DNA of 64,000 bases from Cannabis sativa (Eukaryota; Streptophyta; Magnoliopsida; Rosales; Cannabaceae). This document shows, piece by piece, positions 32,865 through 44,157 of the stretch (the stretch's first letter is position 1; every line of letters begins with the position of its first letter). The DNA is taken from assembly GCF_029168945.1 (NCBI RefSeq), contig NC_083604.1, positions 47,611,686 through 47,675,685 of the forward strand, given 5' to 3'. Position numbers and translations under genes: made by a program. Under the pieces are notes generated by a model. That model had not been told where the DNA came from. It saw only the letters and a program-made list of their open reading frames with translations, and ran no database searches.

Positions 32865-34059
32865 ATGGAGACTAAACTCTCAGTTGGTGCTATTAATAAG
32901 TTTTAATCTAAGTTTACTTTTGCAAATGGCATTAAAGTCCCTCGAGTCAGCCTTAGTGGCGGCCTTCTTTTGTTATGGACTCATGATGTTGATGTAACTT
33001 TACTTTCATATAATATAAGCCATTTTCACTGTTATATTTAGTTTCCTAACTATTGTCATTTCACTTTCACTAGCTTTTATGGAGTTTCGCATCATAATAA
33101 TCGTTATAACATGTGGCAATTACATCGCCTTGGAGGCACTATTCAAAATACACCATGGCTTTCAATTGGTGACTTTAATGACTTCTTTTCACCAACTGAT
33201 AAAACTAGGGGTGACATTAATAAACGGCCTTCACTCTTGTTTAAGAAATTTTCAGATACCTTCATTCTTCACCCTATTCATGGCCATGGGAGTCCCTACA
33301 TCTGGATTAACAAACCTCGCATCGCACCCACATTCAAGAAAGACTAGATTGGGGCCTCTCAAATCTTATATGGGACTCTTCTTTCCCCATGGCGCACCTC
33401 CTCCATGGAGACTTCTTTGGCTTTGATCACCAAGCATTAATTCTATCCCTCCAAGATGTTAAGGATCGTATGGGGCCTCATAAGCCACAATTCCATTTTC
33501 ATAATAGCTGGTTAGTTGAGGATGGATTTCAGGAATGACTTCGTAAGGCTTGGATCCCTGATCCTGAATCTTTAGAGCTCACTCATATCTCTAACTTAAG
33601 CAACAAGCTTCAACATTGTGCTCTCGTCTTGTCTGAATAGAAGAAATCGTTGGATCCCCCTCTTCCACACCAAGTTCAAAAGGTCCAATCTCAACTATAT
33701 GTTGCTCAAAAACATCCCCAACCCACTAATTCTCACCTTCTTCTATGTCGACAACTTCAAGGGGACCTCGATCAGGTACTTTATAAAGAAGAAGAGTATT
33801 AGCAACAACACTCTCAAATTAACTAGCTTAAGCTTGGCGATAAGAACACTCCATACTTTTACCAATTCACTTCCTCAAGATGTGCTAAGAATAGAATTTG
33901 CTCACTCACTCGATCTAATGGTTCAACTGTCACTGATACTCAAATCATTATGACCACTATTGAATAATATTTCGTGCAACTCTTCATCAGCCAAAATCCC
34001 AACTGCGAACATATGGACCATGTTCTGTCTCGCATCTCTGAAAAGATTACTCCTATAGA
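32865..34059 (+). pseudogene. LINE endonuclease domain, interrupted
   Basis: Continues the plus-strand LINE after MITE-1. METKLSVGAINKF, then LSGGLLLLWTHDV, MWQLHRLGG, WLSIGDFNDFFSP and GSPYIWINKPRIAP correspond to apurinic-endonuclease-type motifs, with GDFN being the strongest. Several frames and stops are needed to follow it, so it is dead. At 34059 the 27-kb Copia element is inserted after ATAGA, and the LINE continues at 61378. Confidence 0.85.
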
Positions 34060-35949
34060 TGTTGGATATTATTTTACCAGGATCTTAGATCTACTCACAA
34101 GTATGTTGTTTAACACCCTAAATATGAACTTTCTAAAACGATAAAATAAACACATATAAAGTTAAGAAAACCTTACATTGATGCAGCGGAATTAATGTCT
34201 CCTTCCACTCAGATCTCTAACCCTTGTATCCTTTCTGTCGCAGAGTATAATCAAGATCTGAGCCTGAATGTCCTTCTCTTTGAGTTTGATCCTTCACAGT
34301 CTTCCAATCTATGATTGACTTACTGCTTGCTGTGTGTGGGCACTCACTCTTTCACTAGGGTCGAAATATAGAAGAAGAAAAGAGAAGAGAGGGGTTCAGC
34401 CAAGGTATAGAAAAGGGAAGGCTCAGTTTTTCTGAAGAGAGAAATTTCTGTCAAAAGATGTTTTGAAAAACATGTTATTTGACTGAGCCATCACTTTCTA
34501 TTTGTAGGCAACTACTAGGTTTAGGTTAGGAATTATTTGGCATTAAAATAATGAAAATATCAATTTGAAATACCACAATAAGTGGCCGGCCAAGGTGTAT
34601 AGAATGGGCCCCACTTGATTTTACAGTTTTAACAAATTTTATTTCTATTTTCTCAAAAACGCCAATTTTCCAATTCTAACCATTTAAATGCCAAAACTAA
34701 TTATGTAATAACTAAAATAGATTATTAAATAATATTGTCATTTAATTTAATTATTAACTAGACATATAAAGTCCATTAATAAATAAATAAACCTAGAATC
34801 TCTTTTCTTTACAATTTCGCCCATGCTTAGTGAAAATTCACAAATTAGACATAGTCTAACTTTAGAATTATAATTGATCAATCACGAATCAATTAATGAG
34901 TCTTAAAAGCAGAATGTTCTCAACTAGAATGGGGACCATGGATCTATATGCTGAGCTTCCAATAAGTGAACCGAATTTACCAAGTAAATTCCTACTTATT
35001 AATTCTTCGTTGAATCCACTCTTAGAACTTAGAATTGCACACTCAGGCTTATATAGAGCATATTATATGTTCCACAATATAGATATGCTATCTCATTTAA
35101 CCATTGTTATAATCTTATTGTGATCAAAGATCCTCTATATAGATGATCTACATCGAGATGGGATAATTTTACCGTTCTCACCCCTCAATGTATTTTGCCC
35201 CTTAAAACACTTAGCTACCTGTAAATGGTGTTTAGTGATCTAATAATTAGTCAGTTAAACAAGAGCTCATCCATTTACTTCTATTTGCTAAGCTCGAAGG
35301 GAATCATTAGTTGACTTCTATACACCAGTAGAAGCTATAGATTCCATATTTATGTTCAGCACTCCCACTCAATCATACTATCGTGTTCCCAAAATATACG
35401 TATCACCCTGACCCAAAAGTAGGCTTAACTAATAAATCAAAGAACATGAATAGTACTCCTGAGTTGAGCCTAAGCATATCAGGATTTAGATTCTTTTAAT
35501 CTTAAGATCAACTACTGATATTGACTTGGAAAGATATATGACGGTAAGTTTGTAATATCTTAACTAAGTTGCAATATCGGTCCAGTCCAATGTATACTCC
35601 ATACATTCGAAACTAGTATACTTTACTAATGTTCTGGAAAGAACATAACACTTACTCCAAGTGTAAGTACACATCATCGCTGATTATCACATTAGTGTAA
35701 ATCCAAAACACTGATGAAACAGGGACTTAGTCTTTTGATTCATATGATCACAATCACATTCCACTGTGTTGACGATACTGTAATTGTGAATAAACATATG
35801 ATCTGGATTTAACTAATTTTGTGTGTAAATGTATTAAACATGTTAAACCATTAGCATGTAAAATTCATGCAAACATAAATCACTTCAAATTTCTTATATT
35901 GATAACTAATCAGATTGTAAAGAGTTTTATTTAGGGCATAAAACCCAAC
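34060..35949 (-). repeat. 3' LTR of the 27-kb Copia-type element
   Basis: Begins TGTTGGATATT and ends CCCAACA on the plus strand. It is almost the same as 59487-61377. The TATA region reads CTATTTGTAGGC here, so TATAAATA on the minus strand is lost, while the 5' LTR keeps it. A 75-codon open frame at 34896 is shared with the other LTR but has no coding signal. Confidence 0.92.
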
Positions 35950-38535
35950 AAACTCCCACTTGCACTAATATAAAACAAAGTGTGCAAATAGGTCAATCTG
36001 ATGTCTTGATCTTCAGATCAAGTGTAGTATATTTGAATCCACCCAAACTTCTGGAAACTAGTTCATAAATACACCTATGAAACATCCTTTACTATATGCT
36101 TTACTCATCAAGGGATACTGAAATCTTTACTGTTTTAAAAGTACATCTGAATAAACAGAAGACATATCTCTCATATTTTAAAATATGAAATTGATATAAT
36201 ACAGTGTAGACTTTTCTTCAGTAATATAACTTTCTGGTATTTTTCGAATTTACAAAGTTATAATTCTTCTCTGGTAGAGCTTGAATTATTATAGAATAAT
36301 TCCTCCACCCCCAAAGTAAGCACCATCTCAAGAATTTCGAAAGAGATGGTGAGATACAAGGACAACTGATACACATTTCCTTAATATCTAACATATAGAT
36401 CACTTTCATAAATCTTTCTTGAATATCTCTAATGTTTCTTATTTGATTACATCTCAGATAGCTCCCACTCAATAGCAAATCTCTGGTTAAATAATACTTT
36501 TAACCTCTTATTGTTTGGAGAGTTACCTAGTTGTGACTTTTGTATTAGTCTGAAACTTTAAGTTAAGACTAAGTCATCAACATAGCAGACTAGTATTTGA
36601 AGTGAAAAATACATGCCAGAGATTCAGTAATCAAAATTAAGATACCATAAAATTTTATGAGGATTAAGAATTCATAGTTCAAGTCATTCGAATAGACTGA
36701 ACTAGAGTTCTTTATCTTATTCTCATAATTCTGATAAGTTATACCTATCCATGTGTATGATTAGATTTGCTTTTCAGTAGTGTTCTTAAGTACCTATCAC
36801 AAGTGTCAACCTAATGTAGGGGTGTTCATTGGATCATATCCAATGGATTTGGACCCATCCGATCCAATCCAATTATTTATTGGATATTGGATTTTGCCAT
36901 CCGATCCAATCCAATTGAATTGAGTCATCCGATCCGATCCGATCCAATGGATGTATTGGATTGGATCGGTTCAATCCATTGGATGCTTTAACTGGTTTTT
37001 TTATTGGATTGGATTGGATCTATCCAATGGATCCAATGGATGAATCCAATCCATTTTAGCCATGATTTCATTCTAAAGAAAAAAAATATATGAAAAAACA
37101 TAATTTAAAGCCTAATAATCCAATAATAAACAATAATTTAATCCAAATTCAACCTAATTTTCATAATCCCATAATAAAAATATAACAAAAATCTAACTTA
37201 ATAAGCAAAAGTCTTAATAAACAAGTCCAATACATCAAATGTAAATATTATATAAAATATTAAATTAATGTGTGCAGGTGCACAGTAAAACCTATTAATA
37301 ATTAATAGTTTTTTTAAAACAAAATAATTAAATATATCAAATTATAAATATTAAATATGATTGGATGGACATCCGATGATATTGGATTGGATCGGTTCGG
37401 TTCGGTTATCCATTGGATCGGATGTCTCATCCAACATCCGATCCGATCCAATTGGATTTTGAAAATTTTCATCCGATCCGATCCAATTATGATTGGATAT
37501 CCGATTCTATTGGATCGGTTGGGATTGGATCGGTCGGTTGGGATTGGATTGGATGACTTTCTACACACCCCTAACCTAATGAATATGGGTATAGAATTTT
37601 AGAATTCTCCCACTCAATTAAGGTAGTGTGAAACTTTATCAAAGAACTTTTATAGGTATCAAACTCTTACTTACAATAGTAAAACAAAATGGAACATACA
37701 ATCAAGATCAAGGATTTATATTGATAATAGCTAAGTCATTATATTACTTCCATGTTTAAAGAAGATATGTGTTACATAGGGAATTGTGGAATAGATTCCA
37801 CCCCTAAGTATATACATATAGGGTATTGTGGATAAACTCCACCCCTAAGTATATAGAGATTATGATCCACCCCTAAAGGTTGTAAAGATCATGATTCTCT
37901 AAGTGTGATAGAGTTTATGTGGAGTTGAATACTATCCAGAGTTCATTAGATATAATAGATCGTTGAACTGTATAGTTTTCTTAACTTTTCTCCACCCCTA
38001 TCAGATCAAAAGATCCTTTTATTAAACAAATTCTTAATAATTGTACTAGAATTAACAATTATTAATAAACATAGAAATAATTTCTTGTTTATTTAATATA
38101 ACTCTATGAAGAGTTGTAAATATTATAGAATTTGCATCAATAATAAAAACACTTACACATACAAACATATAAATATAATGTGGTAATTATTGATGAAGAT
38201 AAAATAAATGAAGCTCAATCTCATAAATTGCAATGGTTTGATTTCGAAAATTAAATAAACTTTATAAATAATAAAAAATATTGCAACAATATGAGAAAAA
38301 CAGGGATAAATATCCCTAACTAAAATTTGAAATCCAAATTATCTTTAAACTAAAACAATTAATTCAAAAAACAGATAGAAGAGCTTCATCTTCATCTGGA
38401 CGATTTCACCCTTCGTCCAGCTTTTCGATCCAACTCATCTGAGTTTAAGTAGCTTGGCCTATAAGAAGAAGAAAACAAATAAACAAAGTTAGTCCAGAAT
38501 CATAAATCCAAGTGGATAATAATTCACTAAAACTC
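35950..38535 (-). pseudogene. Decayed pol and 3' non-coding part of the 27-kb element
   Basis: Mostly AT-rich with repeated CCACCCCTAAGTATATA phrases (37798-37880). On the minus strand near 36563-36600 the short reading QILVCYVDDLVL is intact and matches the YVDD active-site block of a Copia reverse transcriptase, but the flanking frames are broken. This suggests pol was once present and is now mostly deleted or degraded. MITE-2 lies inside (36817-37573). Confidence 0.55.
36817..37573. mobile_element. MITE-2: 757-bp hAT-like non-autonomous element
   Basis: Ends TAGGGGTGT / ACACCCCTA (9 bp perfect, then weaker) and a perfect 8-bp TSD ACCTAATG (36809-36816 and 37574-37581). The interior has no transposase. 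Both ends carry dense tandem and inverted copies of GGATCGGATCC/ATCCAATGGAT-like motifs. It shares the TAGGGGTG end with MITE-1 but has unrelated subterminal repeats. Confidence 0.92.
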
Positions 38536-39405
38536 TTAAAGTTTATAAGTAGAAATTCCTTGTTTCTTTGCAAGAAGTTTAGGACACTGGGGTTTCCAAT
38601 GACCTTTCTCATTGTAGTAGAAACACTGTCCTTTAAGTGTAGCATCACCAGAAGCGGCAGCCTTTTTGTTTTTCATGGCTTTTGCACGCTTCTTGGTGTT
38701 CTTCCACTTCTTCTTTGATTTGGGTTTTAAAGCAGAGGCAACATTTGCTTCAGGTTTTATCGTCCCATTACCATTCCCAGGATTGTGAGGTTTACTCCCT
38801 TTCTTCTTGGGTCCTTCAATCAAATTTTCATAAGTTTGAAGGTCATTGACTAACTCATGAAAGTCTATTTCCTTCTTATTCATGACATAATTTGATGTGT
38901 ATGGTAGAAATGCTAGAGTTAGACTATTCAAGATAAGGCTTACTTGAGTAGCGCTATCCATTTCAGCACCATGATCCTGGGCTTCTTGGAAATAACTTGC
39001 CATGAGGAGAACATGGTCACGCACGTTTTGATGGGGTTCCATCCGTGCATCGATGTACTTTTTAGTTGCGTCAAAGTGAGACTGAAGTGATGCCTTACCG
39101 AATAGCTCATTTAACTTCTTCATTACTTCAGCAGCCTTTTCGGTTTTAGAAAACCGAGTTTTGAGGGTGTCAACCATGCTGGAAAGCATAAAGGATAGAG
39201 CTTTGTCATTTGCTTTCTGCCAACGCTCATACTTTTCTTTCACAGCTTTGGATGCATTATCCCCAGGCACTTCAGGTGACGGCTCAGTTAAAACAAACAA
39301 GGAACTTTCTCCTATGAGAGCAATATTAATGTTCTCATTCCATTTAGGAAAGTTAGATCCATTCAGCTTATTTTCAGTCAACAGTGATAACATGGAATTC
39401 ATCAT
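38536..39405 (-). CDS. Copia gag protein (289 aa) of the 27-kb element
   Basis: Intact open frame for a nucleocapsid protein that would package element RNA. The N-terminus LLTENKLNGSNFPKWNENI is the substrate-like start of Copia gag, followed by the UBN2-type body (DKALSFMLSSMVDTLKTRF, LFGKASLQSHFDATKKYI, DSATQVSLILNSL). The Lys-rich linker KPKSKKKWKNTKKRAKAMKNK precedes a knuckle CFYYNEKGHWKPQC in which the second Cys is Tyr, so zinc binding should be impaired. No protease or pol follows. The upstream leader is separated by Gypsy-2, inserted 63 bases before the start, so the present copy cannot give a normal transcript. Confidence 0.9.
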   Translation of the reverse strand: MMNSMLSLLTENKLNGSNFPKWNENINIALIGESSLFVLTEPSPEVPGDNASKAVKEKYERWQKANDKALSFMLSSMVDTLKTRFSKTEKAAEVMKKLNELFGKASLQSHFDATKKYIDARMEPHQNVRDHVLLMASYFQEAQDHGAEMDSATQVSLILNSLTLAFLPYTSNYVMNKKEIDFHELVNDLQTYENLIEGPKKKGSKPHNPGNGNGTIKPEANVASALKPKSKKKWKNTKKRAKAMKNKKAAASGDATLKGQCFYYNEKGHWKPQCPKLLAKKQGISTYKL

Positions 39406-39467
39406 GTTTATACATGATAATACAAAATAATAGAAATCAACAAATAGAAATCAATAATGGTTTAACA

Positions 39468-40338
39468 TGTTGTCGAGTGAATTTCGCAACACCAAAAAGT
39501 ACTATTTAACTGATATAAAAGAAAATTTTTAGAGAAATGACAAGTGCGAGTATTCAACCTAGAATGGCGAGTACTCAACTGGGAATGCAAGAACAAACAA
39601 CAAAGCTGGAAAAAGTAAACAAGACAAAGAATTATAGTGGTTCAGTCAGATTTCGATCTGCTTAGTCCACTGTAGCAAAGGATTCGTAGGTGCATTTTCA
39701 TGGTGGATCACCCCTTTATATACAAAGTAGGTGTCCAATCGGTTACATAAGGATCACATTCATTGTTAATCCAATATTTACACATTGAATTGCAATAACT
39801 AAACTCAAACAACGTTAACATTAATAAATGTGTGACAGTTACTAAGTTCATCAACGTATGCGTCTTCCGCATCTGCGAGTTGACTGTTCATGTTCCGTTT
39901 GTTGAGCTCCCAGGATCGCCAGTACGTTTGGAACGTCTGCGTCATTAGGTAATCGCCCATTGTAGATATCGCATGTTTGGAGCTAGTAAAATCTGGACAT
40001 GCGAATTTATATTGGTCTGTCAGGGCTATTGGGTCGTTGGGACCAGACTGCATCATAGGGAATTGGTCTCTATACTTGTCGCGGAAATATAGAGGGGACA
40101 CTCGCACATGTTCTGACACATGCGAGTTGGATCTACCCTGCATGATGAGAATCATGGTTACGCGGTGCGACTTAAATCGCACTTGCAGTATCTCGCTGGT
40201 TTTATCCTGAGCGAGGTCAAAACTTCGAGACACGTCTCTCGTGGACATTCAGCCTTCATTGGAAATCTGAATACACGTGTCTTTTAAAGAGGAGTCTGGT
40301 CTCGAGTATCTAGGTGAGAGAGAAATCTCACTATAACA
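39468..40338 (-). repeat. Gypsy-2 3' LTR
   Basis: 871 bp, TGTTGTCGAG to CTATAACA on the plus strand. It has GAGACACGTCTC where the other LTR has GAGACGTCTC, which explains the 2-bp length difference. Followed by the purine tract (minus strand GAAACTAGGGGCATG). Confidence 0.93.
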
Positions 40339-40489
40339 CATGCCCCTAGTTTCGCGATGTGACAAGAGCGGTCACTGAGGGAAACTATTACTCGAGAGAC
40401 AGGTGAAAGGTTGTCACGAGGAGGTGACCTTTTGGTTGTCCCATCTAGGGTTTCGAAAAATGACGGCTGTAATTATTAATTTTTATTAC

Positions 40490-40630
40490 CCCTAGGGTGC
40501 CACGTCACAAAACTCTTCGGTTTTCGTGTAGGCGTGGCCGTAGTGGGCCGTTAGATTGGGCGACCTTAGGCATTCTGGTTGCCACGTGTCACAATCCCAA
40601 TTAATAAGGGATATGGGTATTTAAGCGCTT
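40490..40630 (+). promoter_or_regulatory. Putative antisense promoter in Gypsy-2
   Basis: Contains GTGCCACGTCACAAAACTC (about 40497), G-box CACGTG (40583-40588) and TATTTAAG (40618-40625), collinear with Gypsy-1. The spacing between G-box and TATA is about 30 bases in both. The G-box and TATA survive in both copies despite changes around them. Confidence 0.55.
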
Positions 40631-40788
40631 TGATACGAATCAAATTTCCCATTTTTTCCCTCTTTTCTCTTAACTTCCCTCCAGTGCATATACTTCAGAA
40701 AAAATCCATTCCCAGATTTTTTGCCACTTTCCACAACATTTCCAATCTCAGAAGTGATCGAGAGCAATCGCAGGAATCAAAACTAAAG

Positions 40789-41588
40789 GTTAGTTTCTAA
40801 GTCACTGCATTTTCGTTTTCTGTTTTTGGAGAAAATATGCTTTATTTTCTGGGTTTGGATGCTTTTAAAGGCTTTTTAGGAATGTATGCTAGTGGGTATT
40901 ACGTGTTTTGGGTAAATGCAACTGGGTAACATTCACAGAATAGGACCTGTAAACTGACATAACTGCACACAATTCATAGGCACTGTTTCACGTCTCGAAT
41001 ACTCGCGGATATTCGGATGAACAATTTGAATGTTCGCGAGTGTTCGGATGAACAGCTTGAATAATCGCATATTTCCAAGACTTATTTCCGCTTAACTACT
41101 AGCTAGATCTTTTAGGGTCTTTATATGTCGCGGGCTGAGTGGTGAGAGTATTAATTGCCATTCCAAATGGTGGGTGTGTCACAGTATTCTAATGGCCATA
41201 TATGCGATTATATGCCCCTTGAGATACTGTGATACACCCAGCCATTTGTTGACGTGCGTTAATACTCGAATGATCGCACTCTTTGGTTGATAGGTAGTCT
41301 CGGAACGGTGGGGGTCTCCCGGTAACTTCAGGGTTATGCTCGAAAATGCATACCTCTTGAGTCACTGGGAAACTCCCAGCCGTTTCTGGAGGTATACCGT
41401 TTAACCGAGGATGCGTGAATTGCTCGCCCAAGATAGCTGTATCTCTTCTCGCATATTGACGGGATGGTCAGTATTCGCATGGAGGCTGACCTTTCTGTCG
41501 AATGCGACTTTTATAATCTACTGCGGGTGAGATCACTTACTTTATTTTTCACACATCCATCACGCTGAAAAGATCTTCTATCTTTCAG
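40789..41588 (+). other. Putative 5'-UTR intron of the Gypsy-2 antisense gene
   Basis: Donor AACTAAAG|GTTAGTTTC and acceptor CTATCTTTCAG, both shared with Gypsy-1. The body contains the same inverted GGTGTGTCACAGTATTCTAATGG / ATACTGTGATACACCC pair (about 41169-41240) as Gypsy-1. Confidence 0.5.
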
Positions 41589-43709
41589 ATGAGCGATCTA
41601 TCGGATAGCCAGCTGCTCGGCTCAGGAGGCCACGCATTTGACGGAGAGTTAGACCAGGAGAGAGACAGTTTTCTTCCTACAGACATCTCCGAAATGGAGG
41701 CTGCGCAAATAGAGTTAGGTCCGATGTCTTCTGTAGACATCGAGAGGATGGTACAGGAGCTCGCTGAACCTGGGACAATCGACATCCGGGACAGCGAGTC
41801 CACAGTGTCAGCACGCGACTATCTCATACATACGAGGCATGCTCCCGACATCGAGGTCGAGGAGATGGAGGAGGAATGGACGACTCCAGTCCGCGAGTCA
41901 GGTGGGGAAGAGGAGGAAGCGGAGGGGAGTGGGACAGATTCGGTCGACGACTCCCAATTGAACGAGCCCTTCGCGTGCAAGGATTTAGTCTCGAGGGTTG
42001 CCAAATCAGACTTCACCACCTTTGTGAGGTTGAATTTGTTGCGACTTGCGTTTCAACGTCCTAAACCATCTCAGAGAGCGCACCTTCCATTCACCAATCC
42101 TGCGATCATCCCTACAGAGGATGTGGTAATCTCAATACCCATCCTTCGATGTGGTTTATCGGTTCCCTTTCATCCCTTCGTCGCAGCCATTCTTAGGCGA
42201 TACGACGTATCGCCCTTTCAGCTGACTCCCAACAGTTATCGCACTGTATTGACTTTCTATGCGATGTACATGGAGTATGTCCATAGGGCTCCGTCAGTAG
42301 AAGAGTTTAGTTACTTCTACGATATAAAGAGTGTGGGCCTCCATAACGGCTTCTACTGCTTTAGCAAATGGGCGACTTCTGAAATAAACGGTATTGAGGG
42401 GATGGTATCGAACATGGGTGACTGGCAGTCGAAATGGTTTTACGTCTTTAAGGTTCCTGGGATTAGGACTGACTTTAATCGCAGACCCAGTATGTCGCGT
42501 ACTTGTTGACTTAGAAATTTTTTACTTTACTTTTGAAATCTTTTGCTAACTCGCTTTTTGTTGTTATCGCAGATAGACCAGCTCGACCAACTCTTGACGC
42601 GACTAGCAAGGAGACAGCTGAAATTCTCGGGAGCCTTCCGGTACAAGATCGCGACTGGCGATTATTGTGCACAACTGCGAAGTTGCGAGAACATCAGCTG
42701 ATTCCCGAGAACGCAAGTCTTCAACGGGAGCCAGTATACAAAGAACCATCCGAGAAGCAGCAAGAGCGAATAGACAAGCGTCTTTCTAAGCAAACTCCTC
42801 GACAAATTTCAGGTAACTCGTCTTTTGTTATAAACTGACGGGTAGAATTGTGATTTTTTTTTTACTTATCTTTCCTTTATGTTCGCAGATATGACTTTTC
42901 TGAAGTCTGCCCCTGTCCTGAAGATCAAGCCAAAGGGTGGAACAGCGACGACTTCGCCGGTCGTTGCCCAGAAGAGGAAGAGCGATGTGATGGCTTCGCT
43001 TGTCGCAGACTCTTCCAAGAAGCTGGCCAAGACCACTCAGGATAAGGGGAAGAAAGTTGTCATTGACCCTCCTGTTCGCGCTCGCGACTTCTTGGCCATG
43101 CAGGAAAAGTTCCTGGCTGAGATCCCTTACGAGGATCTCGTTACTCGATCCACTGAACTGGCCGCGCAGTCTATGGCTTTGTTCATAAAAGCTGCGGCTA
43201 CTCCTTCGAAGGAAGCCGACTCGCTGAAGAGGCAGAATGCTCATTTTCAGGAAAATATAAAAAAGCTGAAGCAGGATGTGGCGAGGATGGAGAAAGAGCT
43301 TGAGGAACTCAACAAGGCCAAGGAGAAGGAGCTCGAGGAACTCAGCAGGGCGAAAGAACAGGCGGAGCTCGAGGCCATGAAGTCGCAGACAACGATCGCT
43401 GAGATGGCTCGTGATTTGGAGGCTGAGAAAGAGAATGGGAAGAAGCAGTACGATCAGGCTGTGTCTGATTATATCTACACCACTCTTTCCAATGTCCCCG
43501 ACTTCGACTTCTCTCTTCTTGGAGCTGAAGCTGCTGAGATGGCTGAGGCCTTTCGTGCCATGTCGCCTACCCAGACTCAAGGTGGGGGAGGCAACCTTCT
43601 GGACGAGGTCGAAGGCGTACAGGCTGAAGAAGTCGAGAATGAGGTCGTCAGCAAAGTCGCGGACGAGACTGCTCCTGACGCGAGTACTCCTGCTGCTCCA
43701 GACGCTTGA
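41589..43709 (+). CDS. Antisense extra gene (aORF) of Gypsy-2, three coding exons
   Basis: Exons 41589-42489, 42573-42812 and 42889-43709 join in frame (phase 1 at both introns; donors CCCA|GTATGT and TCAG|GTAACT, acceptors TTATCGCAG and GTTCGCAG) to give about 653 residues. Exon 1 is an acidic N-terminus (DSQLLGSGGHAFDG, MVQELAEPGTIDIRDSEST) followed at about residues 130-290 by a domain like the 'putative gypsy type transposon' family (Transposase_28): VISIPILRCGLSVPFHPF, LRRYDVSPFQLTPNSYR, HNGFYCFSKW. Exon 2 encodes LDATSKETAEILGSLPVQDR. Exon 3 is a long Lys/Glu/Ala coiled coil plus an acidic tail ending DASTPAAPDA. It is transcribed against gag-pol. Extra antisense ORFs are known in Tat elements; the biochemical function is unknown. 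No stop or frameshift was seen, unlike the neighbouring pol. Confidence 0.85.
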
Positions 43710-44157
43710 TTATCTTCTGATTTATGTTGTTTTTTAATTTCACTTCTTTTTTTTTATATGCGGTACAAGGGTACTCGCACCTCTGTACTTAGACCAATTT
43801 ACCTTCTCTTTTGGACAAATTTCTATCCTCGCGGGGATAGCTTATCCTTTAATATTTACGCAGTACACGGGTACTCGCGATTTTATATATATTTTTAACT
43901 TTGATTACAGCTCGGTGTAATCGCAATTTTATATACATTTGCGACTTTAATTACAGCTTGGTGTAATAAGTAGGAAAATTAATTTGCAAAGTTGGTAAAC
44001 TAAATTTAAAATCACTTGAAAATTTAGCAAGTAATTTTATTCATATAATCAATAGTAAATTCGGGCATATATCCCCCTATACTTAGGATTTTTTCTTGTT
44101 GAACAAAAAATATCTAAGTATAAGTACACGAATTAACATAATCGAATAATGCGATTA
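43710..44157. terminator. Convergent 3' region of Gypsy-2 with hairpin and 50-bp duplication
   Basis: Hairpin CTATCCTCGCGGGGATAG at 43823-43840 matches Gypsy-1. A unit with ATTACAGCT(C/T)GGTGTAAT occurs twice (about 43905 and 43955), once in Gypsy-1. The stretch separates the antisense gene from the end of pol and holds no open frame. A role in 3' ends of converging transcripts is a guess. Confidence 0.35.

Noticed and set aside
34896..35123. 75-codon open frame conserved at 60323-60550
   Set aside because: Conservation follows from both being LTR copies of one element; no coding features.
42828..43580. 250-codon open frame on the minus strand opposite the antisense gene exon 3
   Set aside because: Leu/Arg/Ser-rich shadow of the coiled-coil exon; the plus-strand reading has the conserved splice sites and homologue.
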